Of a stretch of 64,000 bases of DNA, positions 28,467 through 39,616 are shown one piece after another (within the stretch, counting starts at the first letter, position 1; every line of letters begins with the position of its first letter). A program made the translations under genes and the position numbers. The stretch comes from Cupriavidus oxalaticus. GTDB lineage: Bacteria; Pseudomonadota; Gammaproteobacteria; Burkholderiales; Burkholderiaceae. The DNA lies in assembly GCF_016894385.1 (NCBI RefSeq), contig NZ_CP069812.1, positions 2,294,001-2,358,000 of the forward strand. The letters are read 5' to 3'. Below the pieces are notes generated by a model. It saw only the letters and a program-made list of their open reading frames with translations, had not been told where the DNA came from and made no database searches.

Positions 28467-28553
28467 GGTTGTGAATTCCTCGTGTTATGCGTGTTGTCTT
28501 TATATTGGCAGGCCACGGCGCACCTGCGCGCGCCGCCGTGGCTGCCACTTGAT

Positions 28554-31406
28554 TTACTTGGTCAGAACAAAGCCCTTGAGCTTGGCGAAGGCAGCCTCCA
28601 GCAGCGCCTTCTGTTGCTCGTTGTGCTTTGCGTAGTAGCCCACCGCCGGCGAAGCCGAGGCGGGACGACCGGCATAACCGAGCTTCTGGCCATCCGTCAT
28701 GTTTTCCATGATGTAGTGCTGCACGAAGAACCAGGCGCCCTGGTTCTGCGGCTCGTCCTGGCACCACACGATTTCGGTGGCGTTCGGATACTTCTTCAGT
28801 TCCCCGGCAACAGCCTTGTGCGGGAACGGGTACAGCTGTTCCAGGCGGATGATCGCGGTGTCGTTGGCCTCGCGTTCCTTGCGCGTGTTGACCAGGTCGT
28901 AATAGACCTTGCCCGAGCACATGATGACGCGCTTGACCTTGCCGGCGTTCAGTTCTTCCTGGTCGGCGATCACGGTCTCGAAATGGCCCTTGGCCAGTTC
29001 CGACAGCGACGACACGGCGTCCTTGTTACGCAGCAGCGACTTCGGCGTCATGATCACCAGCGGCTTGCGGAACAGGCGGATCATCTGGCGGCGCAGCAGG
29101 TGGAAGATCTGGGCCGGCGTGGTCGGCTGGCAGACCTGCATGTTGTGGTCCGCGCAGAGCTGCAGGAAACGCTCGATACGGGCCGAGCTGTGTTCCGGGC
29201 CCTGGCCTTCGTAGCCGTGCGGCAGCATCAGCGTCAGGCCCGAGGCGCGGCCCCACTTCACTTCACCCGACGAGATGAACTGGTCGATCACCACCTGGGC
29301 GCCGTTGACGAAGTCGCCGAACTGGGCTTCCCAGATCACCAGCGCGTTCGGTTCGGCGGCCGAGTAGCCGTATTCGAAGCCGAGCACGGCTTCTTCCGAC
29401 AGCACCGAGTCGATCACCGTGAACGGTGCCTGGTTTTCCGACACGTTCTGCAGCGGCACATACGAGCCGGCATCCCAGCGCTCGCGCGCCTGGTCGTGCA
29501 GCACGGCGTGGCGGTGGGTAAAGGTGCCGCGGCCGGCGTCCTGGCCGGTGATGCGCACCGGGTAGCCCGACGACACCAGCGAGGCGAAGGCCAGGTGCTC
29601 ACCCATGCCCCAGTCCAGCGGCTGGTCGCCACGGCCCATGTTGGCGCGGTCCTTGACGACCTTCTCGACCAGCGGGTGCAGCTTCAGCGTTTCAGGCGTG
29701 GTGGTGATGCGCTCGGCCAGGCGCTTCAGTTCGGTCACCGGCACCGCGGTGTCCGCGGCGTCGGTCCACTTGCGGTTCAGGAACGGCATCCAGTCCACGG
29801 CGAACTTGTTCTTGAAGTTCGACAGGACGGGGTCGGCGGTGTGCTTGCCGGCGTCCATCGCGGCGCGGTATTCCTTGACCTTCTCGTCGCCGAAGCTGGC
29901 GGCGACCAGGTTCTGCGCGGCCAGCTTGTCGGCGTACAGCTTGCGCGTGCCGGGGTGCTGGCTGATCTTCTTGTACATCAGCGGCTGCGTGACCGCCGGG
30001 GTGTCCTGCTCGTTGTGGCCCAGCTTGCGGAAGCAGATGATGTCGACCACGACGTCCTTGTTGAATTCCATGCGGAAATCAACGGCCAGCTGCATGGCGT
30101 ACACCACGGCTTCGGGATCGTCGCCGTTCACGTGCAGCACCGGGGCCTCGATCATCTTGACCACGTCCGTGCAGTACAGCGTCGAGCGGGCGTCGCGCGG
30201 GTCGGAGGTGGTGAAGCCGATCTGGTTATTGATGACGATGTGCATCGTGCCGCCCGTGCCGTAGCCGCGGGTCTGCGCGAGGTTCAGCGTCTCCATGACC
30301 ACGCCCTGGCCGGCAAAGGCCGCGTCGCCGTGCACCTGCACCGGCAGCACTTCCTTGTGGCCGACTTCGCCGCGGCGTTCCTGGCGGGCCTTGGCCGAGC
30401 CTTCCACTACCGGGTTGACGATTTCCAGGTGCGACGGGTTGAACGCCAGCGACAGGTGGACCGGGCCGCCTTCGGTCGAGACATCGCTCGAGAAGCCCTT
30501 GTGGTACTTGACGTCACCGGCCGGCAGGTCGTCGACGTGCTTGCCTTCGAATTCGGCGAACAGGTCGGCGGGCATCTTGCCCAGCGTGTTGACCAGCACG
30601 TTCAGGCGGCCGCGGTGAGCCATGCCGATCACGATTTCCTGCACGCCCTTGGTGCCGGCGCGCTGGATCAGTTCGTCCATCGCGGCGATGAAGCTTTCAC
30701 CGCCTTCCAGCGAGAAGCGCTTCTGGCCGACGTACTTGGTGTGGAGGAAGCGCTCCAGGCCTTCGGCCGCGGTCAGGCGGTCCAGGATGTGCTTCTTCTT
30801 CTCCAGCGTGAAGACCGGCTTGGAACGCGTGGTTTCCAGGCGCTCCTGCCACCAGCGCTTCTGCGCCTGGTCGCTCACGTACATGAATTCGGCGCCGATG
30901 GTGCCGCAGTAGGTCTCGCGCAGGTTGTTCAGCAGCTCGCGCAGGCTCATCGACTCCTTGCCAAAGTACGTATTGCTGGCATTGAAGACGATGTCGAGGT
31001 CAGCTTCGGAAAAACCGTAGAACGCGGGGTCCAGATCCGGCAGGGGCGGACGCTCCTGGCGCTTCAGCGGATCCAGCTCGGCCCAGTGCGAACCGATGTT
31101 GCGGTAAGCGGCAATCAGCTGGGTGGCAGCGACGCGCTTGCGGCCCATGTCGGAATCGGCCGAGGCAACGATGGTCCTGATGGGGCCAGCTTTGGCGCGC
31201 TCGGCGAACGAGGCAACGATGGGAGCGTGGGCGACATCCCGGCCGTTCGAGCCGTCGACGGCGGGAACGTTCTGCATGGCGTCGAAGTACGAACGCCAGT
31301 TGTCGGGAACCGAGGCGGGATTCTGGAGGTAGGCTTCGTACAGTTCTTCGACATACGGGGCGTTGCCGCCGAAGAGGTACGAATTGCTCTGGTACTGCTG
31401 CATCAT
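28554..31406 (-). CDS. odhA: 2-Oxoglutarate dehydrogenase E1
   Basis: A 950-residue thiamine-diphosphate enzyme (also named sucA) that decarboxylates 2-oxoglutarate in the citric acid cycle. N-terminal SNSYLFGGNAPYVEELYEAY, GMAHRGRLNVLVN, the ThDP region GDDPEAVVYAMQLAVDFR and FRKLGHNEQDTP, and the C-terminal LPHGYEGQGPEHSSARIERFLQL are all present. Length is normal. ATG 31406 is directly followed by a second ATG. A structured leader lies upstream. Confidence 0.97.
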   Translation of the reverse strand: MMQQYQSNSYLFGGNAPYVEELYEAYLQNPASVPDNWRSYFDAMQNVPAVDGSNGRDVAHAPIVASFAERAKAGPIRTIVASADSDMGRKRVAATQLIAAYRNIGSHWAELDPLKRQERPPLPDLDPAFYGFSEADLDIVFNASNTYFGKESMSLRELLNNLRETYCGTIGAEFMYVSDQAQKRWWQERLETTRSKPVFTLEKKKHILDRLTAAEGLERFLHTKYVGQKRFSLEGGESFIAAMDELIQRAGTKGVQEIVIGMAHRGRLNVLVNTLGKMPADLFAEFEGKHVDDLPAGDVKYHKGFSSDVSTEGGPVHLSLAFNPSHLEIVNPVVEGSAKARQERRGEVGHKEVLPVQVHGDAAFAGQGVVMETLNLAQTRGYGTGGTMHIVINNQIGFTTSDPRDARSTLYCTDVVKMIEAPVLHVNGDDPEAVVYAMQLAVDFRMEFNKDVVVDIICFRKLGHNEQDTPAVTQPLMYKKISQHPGTRKLYADKLAAQNLVAASFGDEKVKEYRAAMDAGKHTADPVLSNFKNKFAVDWMPFLNRKWTDAADTAVPVTELKRLAERITTTPETLKLHPLVEKVVKDRANMGRGDQPLDWGMGEHLAFASLVSSGYPVRITGQDAGRGTFTHRHAVLHDQARERWDAGSYVPLQNVSENQAPFTVIDSVLSEEAVLGFEYGYSAAEPNALVIWEAQFGDFVNGAQVVIDQFISSGEVKWGRASGLTLMLPHGYEGQGPEHSSARIERFLQLCADHNMQVCQPTTPAQIFHLLRRQMIRLFRKPLVIMTPKSLLRNKDAVSSLSELAKGHFETVIADQEELNAGKVKRVIMCSGKVYYDLVNTRKEREANDTAIIRLEQLYPFPHKAVAGELKKYPNATEIVWCQDEPQNQGAWFFVQHYIMENMTDGQKLGYAGRPASASPAVGYYAKHNEQQKALLEAAFAKLKGFVLTK

Positions 31407-31411
31407 GGGAC

Positions 31412-31614
31412 GCTCACTATTCTCCGGGTATGCCGGAGTTCAGCGGGTTATTCAACCTTCCGCGACACGGCTTGACCGGTTAGCGGATCGCAAACAACTC
31501 TTGGGAGCCCAACTGAGGCACCTACGCAAACGGCACCACTGGGGTGCCGCATGTGCCGGCTTCCTCACAAGGCCCGAAAGGGCAAGTTGTGCGGGGAAGG
31601 ACCTAAGTCTTCAC
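31412..31614 (-). promoter_or_regulatory. Structured odhA (sucA) leader, probable sucA-type RNA element
   Basis: The region upstream of odhA contains nested stems on the minus strand: TTGTG/CACAA enclosing GGGC/GCCC (31566-31591); GGCAC/GTGCC (31517-31557) enclosing GGCACC/GGTGCC (31532-31548); and CTCCGG/CCGGAG (31422-31438), the last covering the only GGAG near the start codon. Burkholderiales are known to carry a conserved RNA, the sucA motif, in the leader of this gene; position and multi-stem architecture fit, but I could not align to the model. A possible -10 TATGCT is at 31627-31622, and an inverted repeat TTGCTT-TT-AAGCAA lies at 31634-31647. The remaining 31648-31727 shows nothing clear. 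Confidence 0.55.
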
Positions 31615-31727
31615 GGCGGTAAGCATAGCACGTTTGCTTTTAAGCAATATGGACTTTTCGCGATGCGGAACCCTTTCGCACGACAATTCGAATTGCCATC
31701 GGTTTTTTAGCAACAGCCGCACAACAA

Positions 31728-32483
31728 TCAGAGGCGCGGCGCTATCTGGTCGACGGCATCGGTGATCAGCCCGTCCAGCCCCCAGCCCAGCAGTTGCGCG
31801 GCCTTTGCCCGGTCGTTCACGGTATAGCTGAGGACGCGGTAGCCGGCCGCATGCGCGGCCGCAATGACGCCCTCGTCCAGCTCACGGAAATTCGCATCGA
31901 GTGCCACGCAGCCAAGCCGGTGCAGCCGCGCGAGCCAGTCGCCCGGCAGCTTGTCGAGCAGCAGCGCACGCGGCAGGTCGGGTGCCACGCTTGCGGCCGC
32001 GGCCAGCGCCTCTTCCGAGAACGACGACAGCAGCGGCGGCACCGCGGCGCCGGCCCACAGCGCCGCGGCATCGAGCGCCACTGCCGCGCCGGTGCGGACT
32101 TCGGTGCCGGGCACCGGCTTGATCTCGATATTGACCAGGAAGCCGTTGGCCTGCGTATAGCGGGCGATGGCAGCCAGCGTCGGCACCGGCTCGCCGGCCC
32201 ATGCCGGGCCGTGCCAGCTGCCGGCATCGAGTTGCGCCAGCTCGCCCAGCGTCAGCGCATCGACCCTGCCCTTGCCGCTGGTGGTGCGGTCGAGCGTCGC
32301 GTCGTGCATCAGCACCGGCTTGCCATCGGCAGACAGCTTGACGTCGAACTCGAACATCCGGTACCCGAAGCCGGCACCGTGGCGGAAGGCGGCGAGCGTG
32401 TTCTCGGGCGCCAGCTTGCCCGCGCCGCGGTGCGCGATATGGCGCGGATACGGCCAGGCCCTGGGGTCTGCGATGGCTGCCAT
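31728..32483 (-). CDS. ugpQ: Glycerophosphodiester phosphodiesterase UgpQ
   Basis: A 251-residue cytoplasmic GDPD enzyme that hydrolyses glycerophosphodiesters to glycerol-3-phosphate and an alcohol. The catalytic motif AHRGAGKLAPENTLAAF gives the first His and the Asn/Glu, then FEFDVKLSADGKPVLMHD supplies the metal ligands Glu/Asp and second His. No signal peptide, as expected of UgpQ. It starts 1 bp after the ugpC stop and completes ugpB-A-E-C-Q, so imported diesters can be processed inside the cell. Confidence 0.93.
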   Translation of the reverse strand: MAAIADPRAWPYPRHIAHRGAGKLAPENTLAAFRHGAGFGYRMFEFDVKLSADGKPVLMHDATLDRTTSGKGRVDALTLGELAQLDAGSWHGPAWAGEPVPTLAAIARYTQANGFLVNIEIKPVPGTEVRTGAAVALDAAALWAGAAVPPLLSSFSEEALAAAASVAPDLPRALLLDKLPGDWLARLHRLGCVALDANFRELDEGVIAAAHAAGYRVLSYTVNDRAKAAQLLGWGLDGLITDAVDQIAPRL

Positions 32484-32484
32484 G

Positions 32485-33600
32485 TCAGGCCTCGATGCGC
32501 TTGCCGGTATCCGGCGCGAAGAAATGCAGGTGATCGGGCGACGAAGTCACTGGCAGACGGTCGCCGGCGCTCACCCTGGCATGGCTCTCCAGCCGCACCA
32601 CCACCGGCTGGCCGCCGAGCGAGCCGTAGGCGAAGGAGTCGGCGCCGAGCGCCTCCACCACGCGCACATCGACTTCGGCGATGGCTTCTTGCGCGGTACA
32701 CGGCTCGATATGTTCCGGCCGCAGCCCCAGCAACGCCTGTGCGGGCAGGTGCAGCCCCATCGGCAGGTGGCCGAGCGTGGCGGTGACGCCATCGGCGCCC
32801 TCCTTCGCCACCACCCGCATCTGCGCGCCGCCATTGCCTGAGCCATTGCCTGAGCCATTGCGCACCACCGGGATCAGGTTCATCGGCGGCGAGCCGATGA
32901 AGCCTGCCACGAAGGTGCTGGCCGGCCTGGAATAGACTTCCAGCGGCGTGCCGATCTGCTCCACGCGGCCGGCGTTGAGCACCATCATGCGGTCGGCCAG
33001 CGTCATCGCCTCGACCTGGTCGTGGGTCACGTACAGGCTGGTGGTGCCGAGGCGGCGATGCAGTTCCTTCAGTTCCAGCCGCATCTGCACGCGCAGCTTG
33101 GCGTCGAGGTTGGACAACGGCTCGTCGAACAGGAACACCGCCGGCTCGCGCACGATCGCGCGGCCCATGGCCACGCGCTGGCGCTGCCCGCCCGACAGCT
33201 GGCGCGGCTTGCGCTCCAGCAGCGGCGACAGCTCCAGGATGCCGGCGGCATGCTCCACGCGCTGCCGGATCTCGGCCTTGGCCATGCCGCGGATCTTCAG
33301 GCCGTAGGCCATGTTGTCGTACACGCTCATGTGCGGATAGAGCGCGTAGTTCTGGAACACCATGGCGATGTCCCGCTCGGCCGGCTCCAGGTTGTTGACG
33401 ACCTTGTCGCCGATATGGATCTCGCCGCCGGTGATGGTTTCCAGCCCCGCCACCATGCGCAGCAGCGTGGACTTGCCGCAGCCCGAAGGGCCGACGATGA
33501 CGATGAACTCGCCGTCGGCGATTTCCATGTCGATGCCGTGCACCACCTGGGTGCCGCCGGCGTAGGTTTTCTGAACGTTGCGAAGCGACAGTTTTGCCAT
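32485..33600 (-). CDS. ugpC: sn-Glycerol-3-phosphate ABC transporter ATPase UgpC
   Basis: A 371-residue MalK-type ATPase. Walker [10 protein letters not shown] at residues 37-45, Q-loop QNYALYPH, signature LSGGQRQR, Walker [13 protein letters not shown] and switch His in VTHDQ are all present; a TOBE regulatory domain follows from about 235. Within the latter, at about residues 247-257, a 12-bp tandem repeat in the DNA encodes an unusual Asn-Gly-Ser-Gly run. It lies 39 bp after ugpE. Confidence 0.95.
   Translation of the reverse strand: MAKLSLRNVQKTYAGGTQVVHGIDMEIADGEFIVIVGPSGCGKSTLLRMVAGLETITGGEIHIGDKVVNNLEPAERDIAMVFQNYALYPHMSVYDNMAYGLKIRGMAKAEIRQRVEHAAGILELSPLLERKPRQLSGGQRQRVAMGRAIVREPAVFLFDEPLSNLDAKLRVQMRLELKELHRRLGTTSLYVTHDQVEAMTLADRMMVLNAGRVEQIGTPLEVYSRPASTFVAGFIGSPPMNLIPVVRNGSGNGSGNGGAQMRVVAKEGADGVTATLGHLPMGLHLPAQALLGLRPEHIEPCTAQEAIAEVDVRVVEALGADSFAYGSLGGQPVVVRLESHARVSAGDRLPVTSSPDHLHFFAPDTGKRIEA
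32831..32860. repeat. 12-bp tandem repeat inside ugpC
   Basis: The unit CCATTGCCTGAG occurs two and a half times in a row (32831-32842, 32843-32854, 32855-32860). Being a multiple of three it keeps the frame and on the minus strand encodes repeated NGSG residues in the regulatory domain of UgpC. Confidence 0.8.
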
Positions 33601-33639
33601 TGCTGTTGTCCTGCTGTGCGCGCGGGTAGCGCGCCCGCG

Positions 33640-34488
33640 TCATTTTTCGGTTTCGACCAGGCCCTTGACGAACCACTTCTGCATCAGCACCACCACCACC
33701 GCCGGCGGGACCATGGCCAGCATCACCGTGGCCATCACCAGGTTCCAGTCGGTGGCGGCATCCCCTGAGCGCGAGATCATCTGCGTCACGCCCACCACCA
33801 CCGGCGTCATCGACTTCTGCGTGGTGATCAAGAGCGGCCACAGGTATTGGTTCCAGCCGTAGATGAACTGGATCACGAACAAAGCGGCGATGCTGGTGCG
33901 CGACAGCGGCAGCACCACGTCCCAGAAGAAGCGCAGCGGCCCGGCGCCGTCGATGCGCGCGGCCTCGGCCAGTTCATCGGGAATGGTCAGGAAGAACTGG
34001 CGGAACAGGAAGGTGGCCGTCGCCGACGCGATGATCGGAACGGTCAGCCCGAAGTAGCTGTCGAGCAGCCCGAGGTCCGACACCACCTTGTAGGTCGGCA
34101 GGATCCGCACCTCGACCGGCAGCATCAGCGTGATGAAGATCAGCCAGAAGAAGGTCTTGCGCAGCGGGAACCTGAAATAGACGATGGCAAAGGCCGAGAT
34201 GATCGAAATCGCAATCTTGCCCAGCGCGATGCCCAAGGCCATGATCAGGCTGTTCTTCATCATGGTCGAAACCGGCGACGCGGCCTCGCCCACGCCCTGG
34301 AACAGCACCGTGCGATAGTTATCGATCAGGTGGCTGCCGGGGATCAGCGTCATCGGCGCGTCCAGCACTTCTTCCGCGGTCAGCGTCGACGCGACGAAGG
34401 TCAGGTACACCGGGAACACCACCACCACGATGCCGAGGATCAGCACCGCGTGGGTCAGGAAATCAAGGAAGGGGCGACGTTCTACCAT
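33640..34488 (-). CDS. ugpE: sn-Glycerol-3-phosphate ABC permease UgpE
   Basis: A 282-residue inner-membrane permease with six predicted helices and the MalG-type EAA loop ([26 protein letters not shown], about residues 185-210) that docks on UgpC. The N-terminus [28 protein letters not shown] is typical. It lies 11 bp after ugpA and is part of the ugp operon. Confidence 0.95.
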   Translation of the reverse strand: MVERRPFLDFLTHAVLILGIVVVVFPVYLTFVASTLTAEEVLDAPMTLIPGSHLIDNYRTVLFQGVGEAASPVSTMMKNSLIMALGIALGKIAISIISAFAIVYFRFPLRKTFFWLIFITLMLPVEVRILPTYKVVSDLGLLDSYFGLTVPIIASATATFLFRQFFLTIPDELAEAARIDGAGPLRFFWDVVLPLSRTSIAALFVIQFIYGWNQYLWPLLITTQKSMTPVVVGVTQMISRSGDAATDWNLVMATVMLAMVPPAVVVVLMQKWFVKGLVETEK

Positions 34489-34499
34489 GGCTGCCTCCG

Positions 34500-35381
34500 T
34501 CAGTACTGGACCTTGCGTTCCACGTAGCGGAACTGCACCACGGTCAGCGCGATCACGATCACCATCAGCACCACCGACTGCGCGGCCGAGCCACCGATAT
34601 CCATGCCGCGGAAGCCATCATGGAAGACCTTGTACACCAGCGTGTTGGTCGAGTTGAACGGTCCGCCGTGCGTGACCGCATCGATGATCGCGAAGGTGTC
34701 GAAGAACGCGTAGACGACGTTGATCACCATCAGGAAGAAGGTGGTCGGCGACAGCAGCGGGAAGATGATCGACCAGAAGCGGCGCCACGGCCCGGCGCCA
34801 TCGATGGCGGCGGCTTCTATCAGCGAGCGCGGGATGCTCTGCAGCCCGGCCAGGAAGAACAGGAAGTTGTAGCTGATCTGCTTCCATGCAGCGGCCAGCA
34901 CCACCAGCAGCAGCGCCTGGTTGCCGTTGAGCAGGAAGTTCCATTCCACGCCCATCTTGCGCAGCGCGAAGGACACCACGCCCAGCGTCGGGTTGAACAT
35001 GAACATCCACAGCACGCCCGCCACCGCCGGCGCGACCGCGTACGGCCAGATCAGCAAGGTCTTGTAGCCGACCGCGGCGCGGATCACACGGTCGGCAAAA
35101 TAGGCCAGCGCCAGCGCAGTGGTCAGGCCCACCACGGTGACGCCGATGGCGAAGATCGCGGTGGTCTGGAACGACTCCACGTACAGCGGGTCGTTCCACA
35201 GCATGCGGAAGTTGTCGAGGCCGACGAATTCCAGGTTGATGCCGAAGGCATCCTGCTGCAGCATCGACTGGTACAGCGCCTGCCCCGCGGGCAGGAAGAA
35301 AAAGATCAGCGTGATCGCGATCTGCGGCAGGACCAGCAGATACGGCAGCCACGGCGAGCGGAAAACGACGCGTTTTTCCAT
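34500..35381 (-). CDS. ugpA: sn-Glycerol-3-phosphate ABC permease UgpA
   Basis: A 293-residue permease partner of UgpE with six helices and its own EAA loop ([26 protein letters not shown]). The start at 35381 ([20 protein letters not shown]) matches the family; the open frame continues 23 codons upstream without family sequence. It follows ugpB by 132 bp, a gap with no clear terminator. Confidence 0.95.
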   Translation of the reverse strand: MEKRVVFRSPWLPYLLVLPQIAITLIFFFLPAGQALYQSMLQQDAFGINLEFVGLDNFRMLWNDPLYVESFQTTAIFAIGVTVVGLTTALALAYFADRVIRAAVGYKTLLIWPYAVAPAVAGVLWMFMFNPTLGVVSFALRKMGVEWNFLLNGNQALLLVVLAAAWKQISYNFLFFLAGLQSIPRSLIEAAAIDGAGPWRRFWSIIFPLLSPTTFFLMVINVVYAFFDTFAIIDAVTHGGPFNSTNTLVYKVFHDGFRGMDIGGSAAQSVVLMVIVIALTVVQFRYVERKVQY

Positions 35382-35513
35382 GAACGGATTCCGGCGGATG
35401 CCGCGGGTCGCGGCATCGTTCCAGGTACGGCCGGATGCGGCCGGCCACAATGCAAGCGGGCGGAGGTTTCGCCGCCGCCCGCCCTTTCCTATCAGCTTGC
35501 TGTCAGCTCGCGC

Positions 35514-36830
35514 TTACTCGCGCGCGGTCTTCTGGAAGCGCTCCAGCAGGTCGTTGCCACGGGCCACGGCCGAGTCCAGCGCGGCCTTGGGCTCCTTCTT
35601 GCCGGCCCAGACGGCTTCCAGCTCCTCGTCGACCACGGTGCGGATCTGCACCATGTTGCCCAGGCGCACGCCGCGCGACTTGTCGGTGGTCTTGACGACC
35701 ATCTGCTGCACCGACACATCGGCGCCCGGGTTCTTGTCGTAGTAGCCGGACTTCCTGGTCATCTCGTAGGCGGCCATCGTCACCGGCAGGTAGCCGGTGG
35801 CCTGGTGCCAGTCGGACTGGATCTCCGGGCGCGACAGGAAGTTGAAGAACTTGGCCACGCCCTTGTACTCGTCCGGCTTCTTGCCGCCCATCACCCACAG
35901 CGAGGCGCCGCCGATGATGGTGTTCTGCGGCGCGCCCTGCACGTCCGGATAGTACGGCAGTTGGGCCACCGCGAACGCGAACTTGGCGTTCTTGCGGATA
36001 TTGGCCAGCGAGGCCGACGAGCCGGTGAACATCGCGCACTCGCCGTTATAGAACTTGGCCTGCGATTCCGCCTTGCGGCCGCCATAGCTGAAGTAGCCCT
36101 TCTTCACCATGTCCTGCAGGTTGGTGACGTGCTTGACGTGCAGCGGGCTGTTGAAGACCAGGCGCGTGTCGGTGCCGCCGAAGCCGTTGTTCTTGGTGGC
36201 ATACAGCGTGTTGTGCCAGGCCGAGAAGCTTTCCAGGTGGACCCAGCCCTGCCAGTCGGTGGTGTACGCGCAGTTGGTGCCCGATGCCTTCAGCTTGGCC
36301 GAGTACTGCATCACCTCGGGCCAGGTCTTGGGCGCCTTCTCCGGGTCCAGGCCGGCCTTCTTGAAGGCGTCCTTGTTGTAGTAGAAGACCGTGGTCGAGC
36401 TGTTGAACGGGAACGACAGCATCTCGCCCTTGGACGAGGTGTAGTAGCCCGCCACCGCCGGGATGTAGGCCTTCTGGTCGAATGTCTCGCCGGCATCCTT
36501 CATCACCGTCGACACCGGCTTGATCGCGCCCTTGGCGCTCATCATGGTGGCGGTGCCGACTTCAAAGACCTGCAGGATCGCCGGGGCGCCGCCGGCACGG
36601 AACGCGGCGATGCCGGCCGCCATGGTTTCGTCGTAGTTGCCCTTGTTGACCGGCACGATCTTGTATTCGGCCTGGCTCGCGTTGAACTTGTTGGCGATCT
36701 CGTTCACCTTGTCGTTCAGCGCGCCCTGCATGGCGTGCCACCACTGGATTTCAACGGCGGCATGCGCGCTGCCGGCCCCGGTCAGGGCGGCCAGCGCGAC
36801 GAGTTTGAGCGCGGTACGGGATACGGACAT
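35514..36830 (-). CDS. ugpB: sn-Glycerol-3-phosphate-binding protein UgpB
   Basis: A 438-residue periplasmic receptor. The signal peptide covers about residues 1-23 (core [13 protein letters not shown], cleavage after SAHA). The mature start [25 protein letters not shown], the [19 protein letters not shown] segment and [24 protein letters not shown] are typical of UgpB, which binds glycerol-3-phosphate and glycerophosphocholine. ATG 36830 was chosen as the start of the signal peptide. A Pho-box-like sequence lies about 50 bp upstream. Confidence 0.95.
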   Translation of the reverse strand: MSVSRTALKLVALAALTGAGSAHAAVEIQWWHAMQGALNDKVNEIANKFNASQAEYKIVPVNKGNYDETMAAGIAAFRAGGAPAILQVFEVGTATMMSAKGAIKPVSTVMKDAGETFDQKAYIPAVAGYYTSSKGEMLSFPFNSSTTVFYYNKDAFKKAGLDPEKAPKTWPEVMQYSAKLKASGTNCAYTTDWQGWVHLESFSAWHNTLYATKNNGFGGTDTRLVFNSPLHVKHVTNLQDMVKKGYFSYGGRKAESQAKFYNGECAMFTGSSASLANIRKNAKFAFAVAQLPYYPDVQGAPQNTIIGGASLWVMGGKKPDEYKGVAKFFNFLSRPEIQSDWHQATGYLPVTMAAYEMTRKSGYYDKNPGADVSVQQMVVKTTDKSRGVRLGNMVQIRTVVDEELEAVWAGKKEPKAALDSAVARGNDLLERFQKTARE

Positions 36831-36868
36831 CGATGCTCTCCTTGGTCTGCTTCTGTGCGGTCGAAAAC

Positions 36869-36896
36869 CCGACAGCATGTGATTATTTTGTGACAG
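36869..36896 (-). promoter_or_regulatory. Pho-box-like site upstream of ugpB
   Basis: The minus strand from 36896 reads CTGTCAC-AAAA-TAATCAC, matching 13 of 18 positions of the PhoB consensus (two 7-bp repeats, 4-bp A-rich spacer). A third CTGTC-type repeat (CTGTCGG) follows at 36875-36869. The site lies 49-66 bp from the ugpB start, the right distance for a PhoB-activated promoter, and ugp is a known phosphate-starvation operon in E. coli. phoB is not in the window. Confidence 0.6.
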
Positions 36897-37011
36897 CGGC
36901 ATGTTACGCCGGTCGCACCCGGGCAAGCAAATCAGCAACTTCACCGAGTCCGGCCGTTTTGCAGTGCAATAACCGACGAAGGCGGCAGGACGGCAGTTAC
37001 AATGGCCCGCC

Positions 37012-37803
37012 ATGCAATCCCTGAACAAGCTCTCTAATTCCGTGCTGCAGCGCGTGCGCGGCGTGCTGACCGATATCGACGGCACGCTGACGACCGACGG
37101 ACGGCTGCCCGCCTCAACTTATCTGGCGCTGGACGGGCTGCGCCAGGTCGGCCTGCACGTCATCCCGGTGACGGGGCGCTGCATTGCGTGGGCCGAGATC
37201 CTGACCCGCCTGTGGCCGGTGGACGCGATCATCGGCGAAAACGGTGCCTTCTATTCACACTTGCGCGATGGCCGGCTGCATACACGCTTCCTGGACGATG
37301 CGCCCACTAGGGCGCGCAACCTCGAGCGCATCCATGCGCTTGGCCAGCGCATACTGCTTGAGGTGCCGGGCTGCGCGCTGGCGTCGGACCAGGCCTGGCA
37401 CGCCGCCGACCTGGCGATCGACCATGCCGAAGACGTGCCGCCGCTGCCGCAGGAAGCGGTGGACCGCATCGCTGCGATGATGCGCGAGGCCGGCATGACC
37501 GCCACGGTCAGTTCCATCCATGTCAACGGCTGGTTCGGACAGCATGACAAGCTGTCGATGAGCAAGCTGTGCGTGGCGGAGCTGCTGGGGGAAGACCTGG
37601 ATGCGTGCCGGGACGAATGGCTGTTTATCGGCGATTCGGCCAACGATGCCAGCATGTTCGCGCATTTTCCGCTGTCGGTGGGGGTGGCCAATGTGCGGGA
37701 TATCCTGCCGCAATTGCCGGTGCCGCCGGCTTATATTACGGCGGCGGCGGGTGGGGAGGGATTTGCGGAGATGGCGCGGCGGGTGGTGGAGGCGCGGGGC
37801 TGA
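37012..37803 (+). CDS. HAD-superfamily (IIB) hydrolase
   Basis: A 263-residue cytoplasmic phosphatase-like protein. Motif I is LTDIDGTLT with Asp21 and Asp23, motif II lies in [13 protein letters not shown], motif III includes the Lys in [10 protein letters not shown], and motif IV is [12 protein letters not shown]. The large cap and this motif order fit subclass IIB (Cof/sugar-phosphatase type). The substrate is unknown. A TACAAT box at 36998-37003 lies only 8 nt before the ATG and no Shine-Dalgarno is seen, so the message may be leaderless. It converges on ntrC across a palindromic repeat. Confidence 0.85.
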   Translation: MQSLNKLSNSVLQRVRGVLTDIDGTLTTDGRLPASTYLALDGLRQVGLHVIPVTGRCIAWAEILTRLWPVDAIIGENGAFYSHLRDGRLHTRFLDDAPTRARNLERIHALGQRILLEVPGCALASDQAWHAADLAIDHAEDVPPLPQEAVDRIAAMMREAGMTATVSSIHVNGWFGQHDKLSMSKLCVAELLGEDLDACRDEWLFIGDSANDASMFAHFPLSVGVANVRDILPQLPVPPAYITAAAGGEGFAEMARRVVEARG

Positions 37804-37833
37804 GGCCGCGCGCATGAGGGGCCGCCGGTTTGC

Positions 37834-37953
37834 TCCCCTCTCCCGCCAGCGGGAGAGGGGCCGGGGGTGAGGGCGAGCGGTGGCCTGGCCGGAAGCCCTT
37901 GACTTCGTTGAGGCGCCCGCCCTCACCCCAACCCTCTCCCAGAGGGAGAGGGA
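37834..37953. repeat. Complex palindromic intergenic repeat between the HAD gene and ntrC
   Basis: Three nested or adjacent inverted repeats: CCCTCTCCCGC with GCGGGAGAGGG-type arms at 37836-37859; GGGTGAGGGCG (37865-37875) pairing with CGCCCTCACCC (37918-37928, one bulge); and CTCTCCC-AGA-GGGAGAG at 37934-37950. This composition is a recurrent intergenic element type of Burkholderiaceae. It separates convergent genes and may serve as a two-way transcription barrier. Confidence 0.7.
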
Positions 37954-37994
37954 GAACCCAATCGGCAACGAAATGCGTCGGAGCGGATCCGCGC

Positions 37995-39542
<1,548 letters not shown>

Positions 39543-39616
39543 GTGCGTCGCTTGTCTGCTCGGTGTCATTTGGTCTTCCACATGCCCGGCACTGCGGCGC
39601 GATCGCTCGCGGACAG

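Noticed and set aside
27105..31475. A 1456-codon plus-strand frame opposite odhA-odhB
   Set aside because: Antisense shadow of two well-supported enzymes and their intergenic space; the product has no family features.
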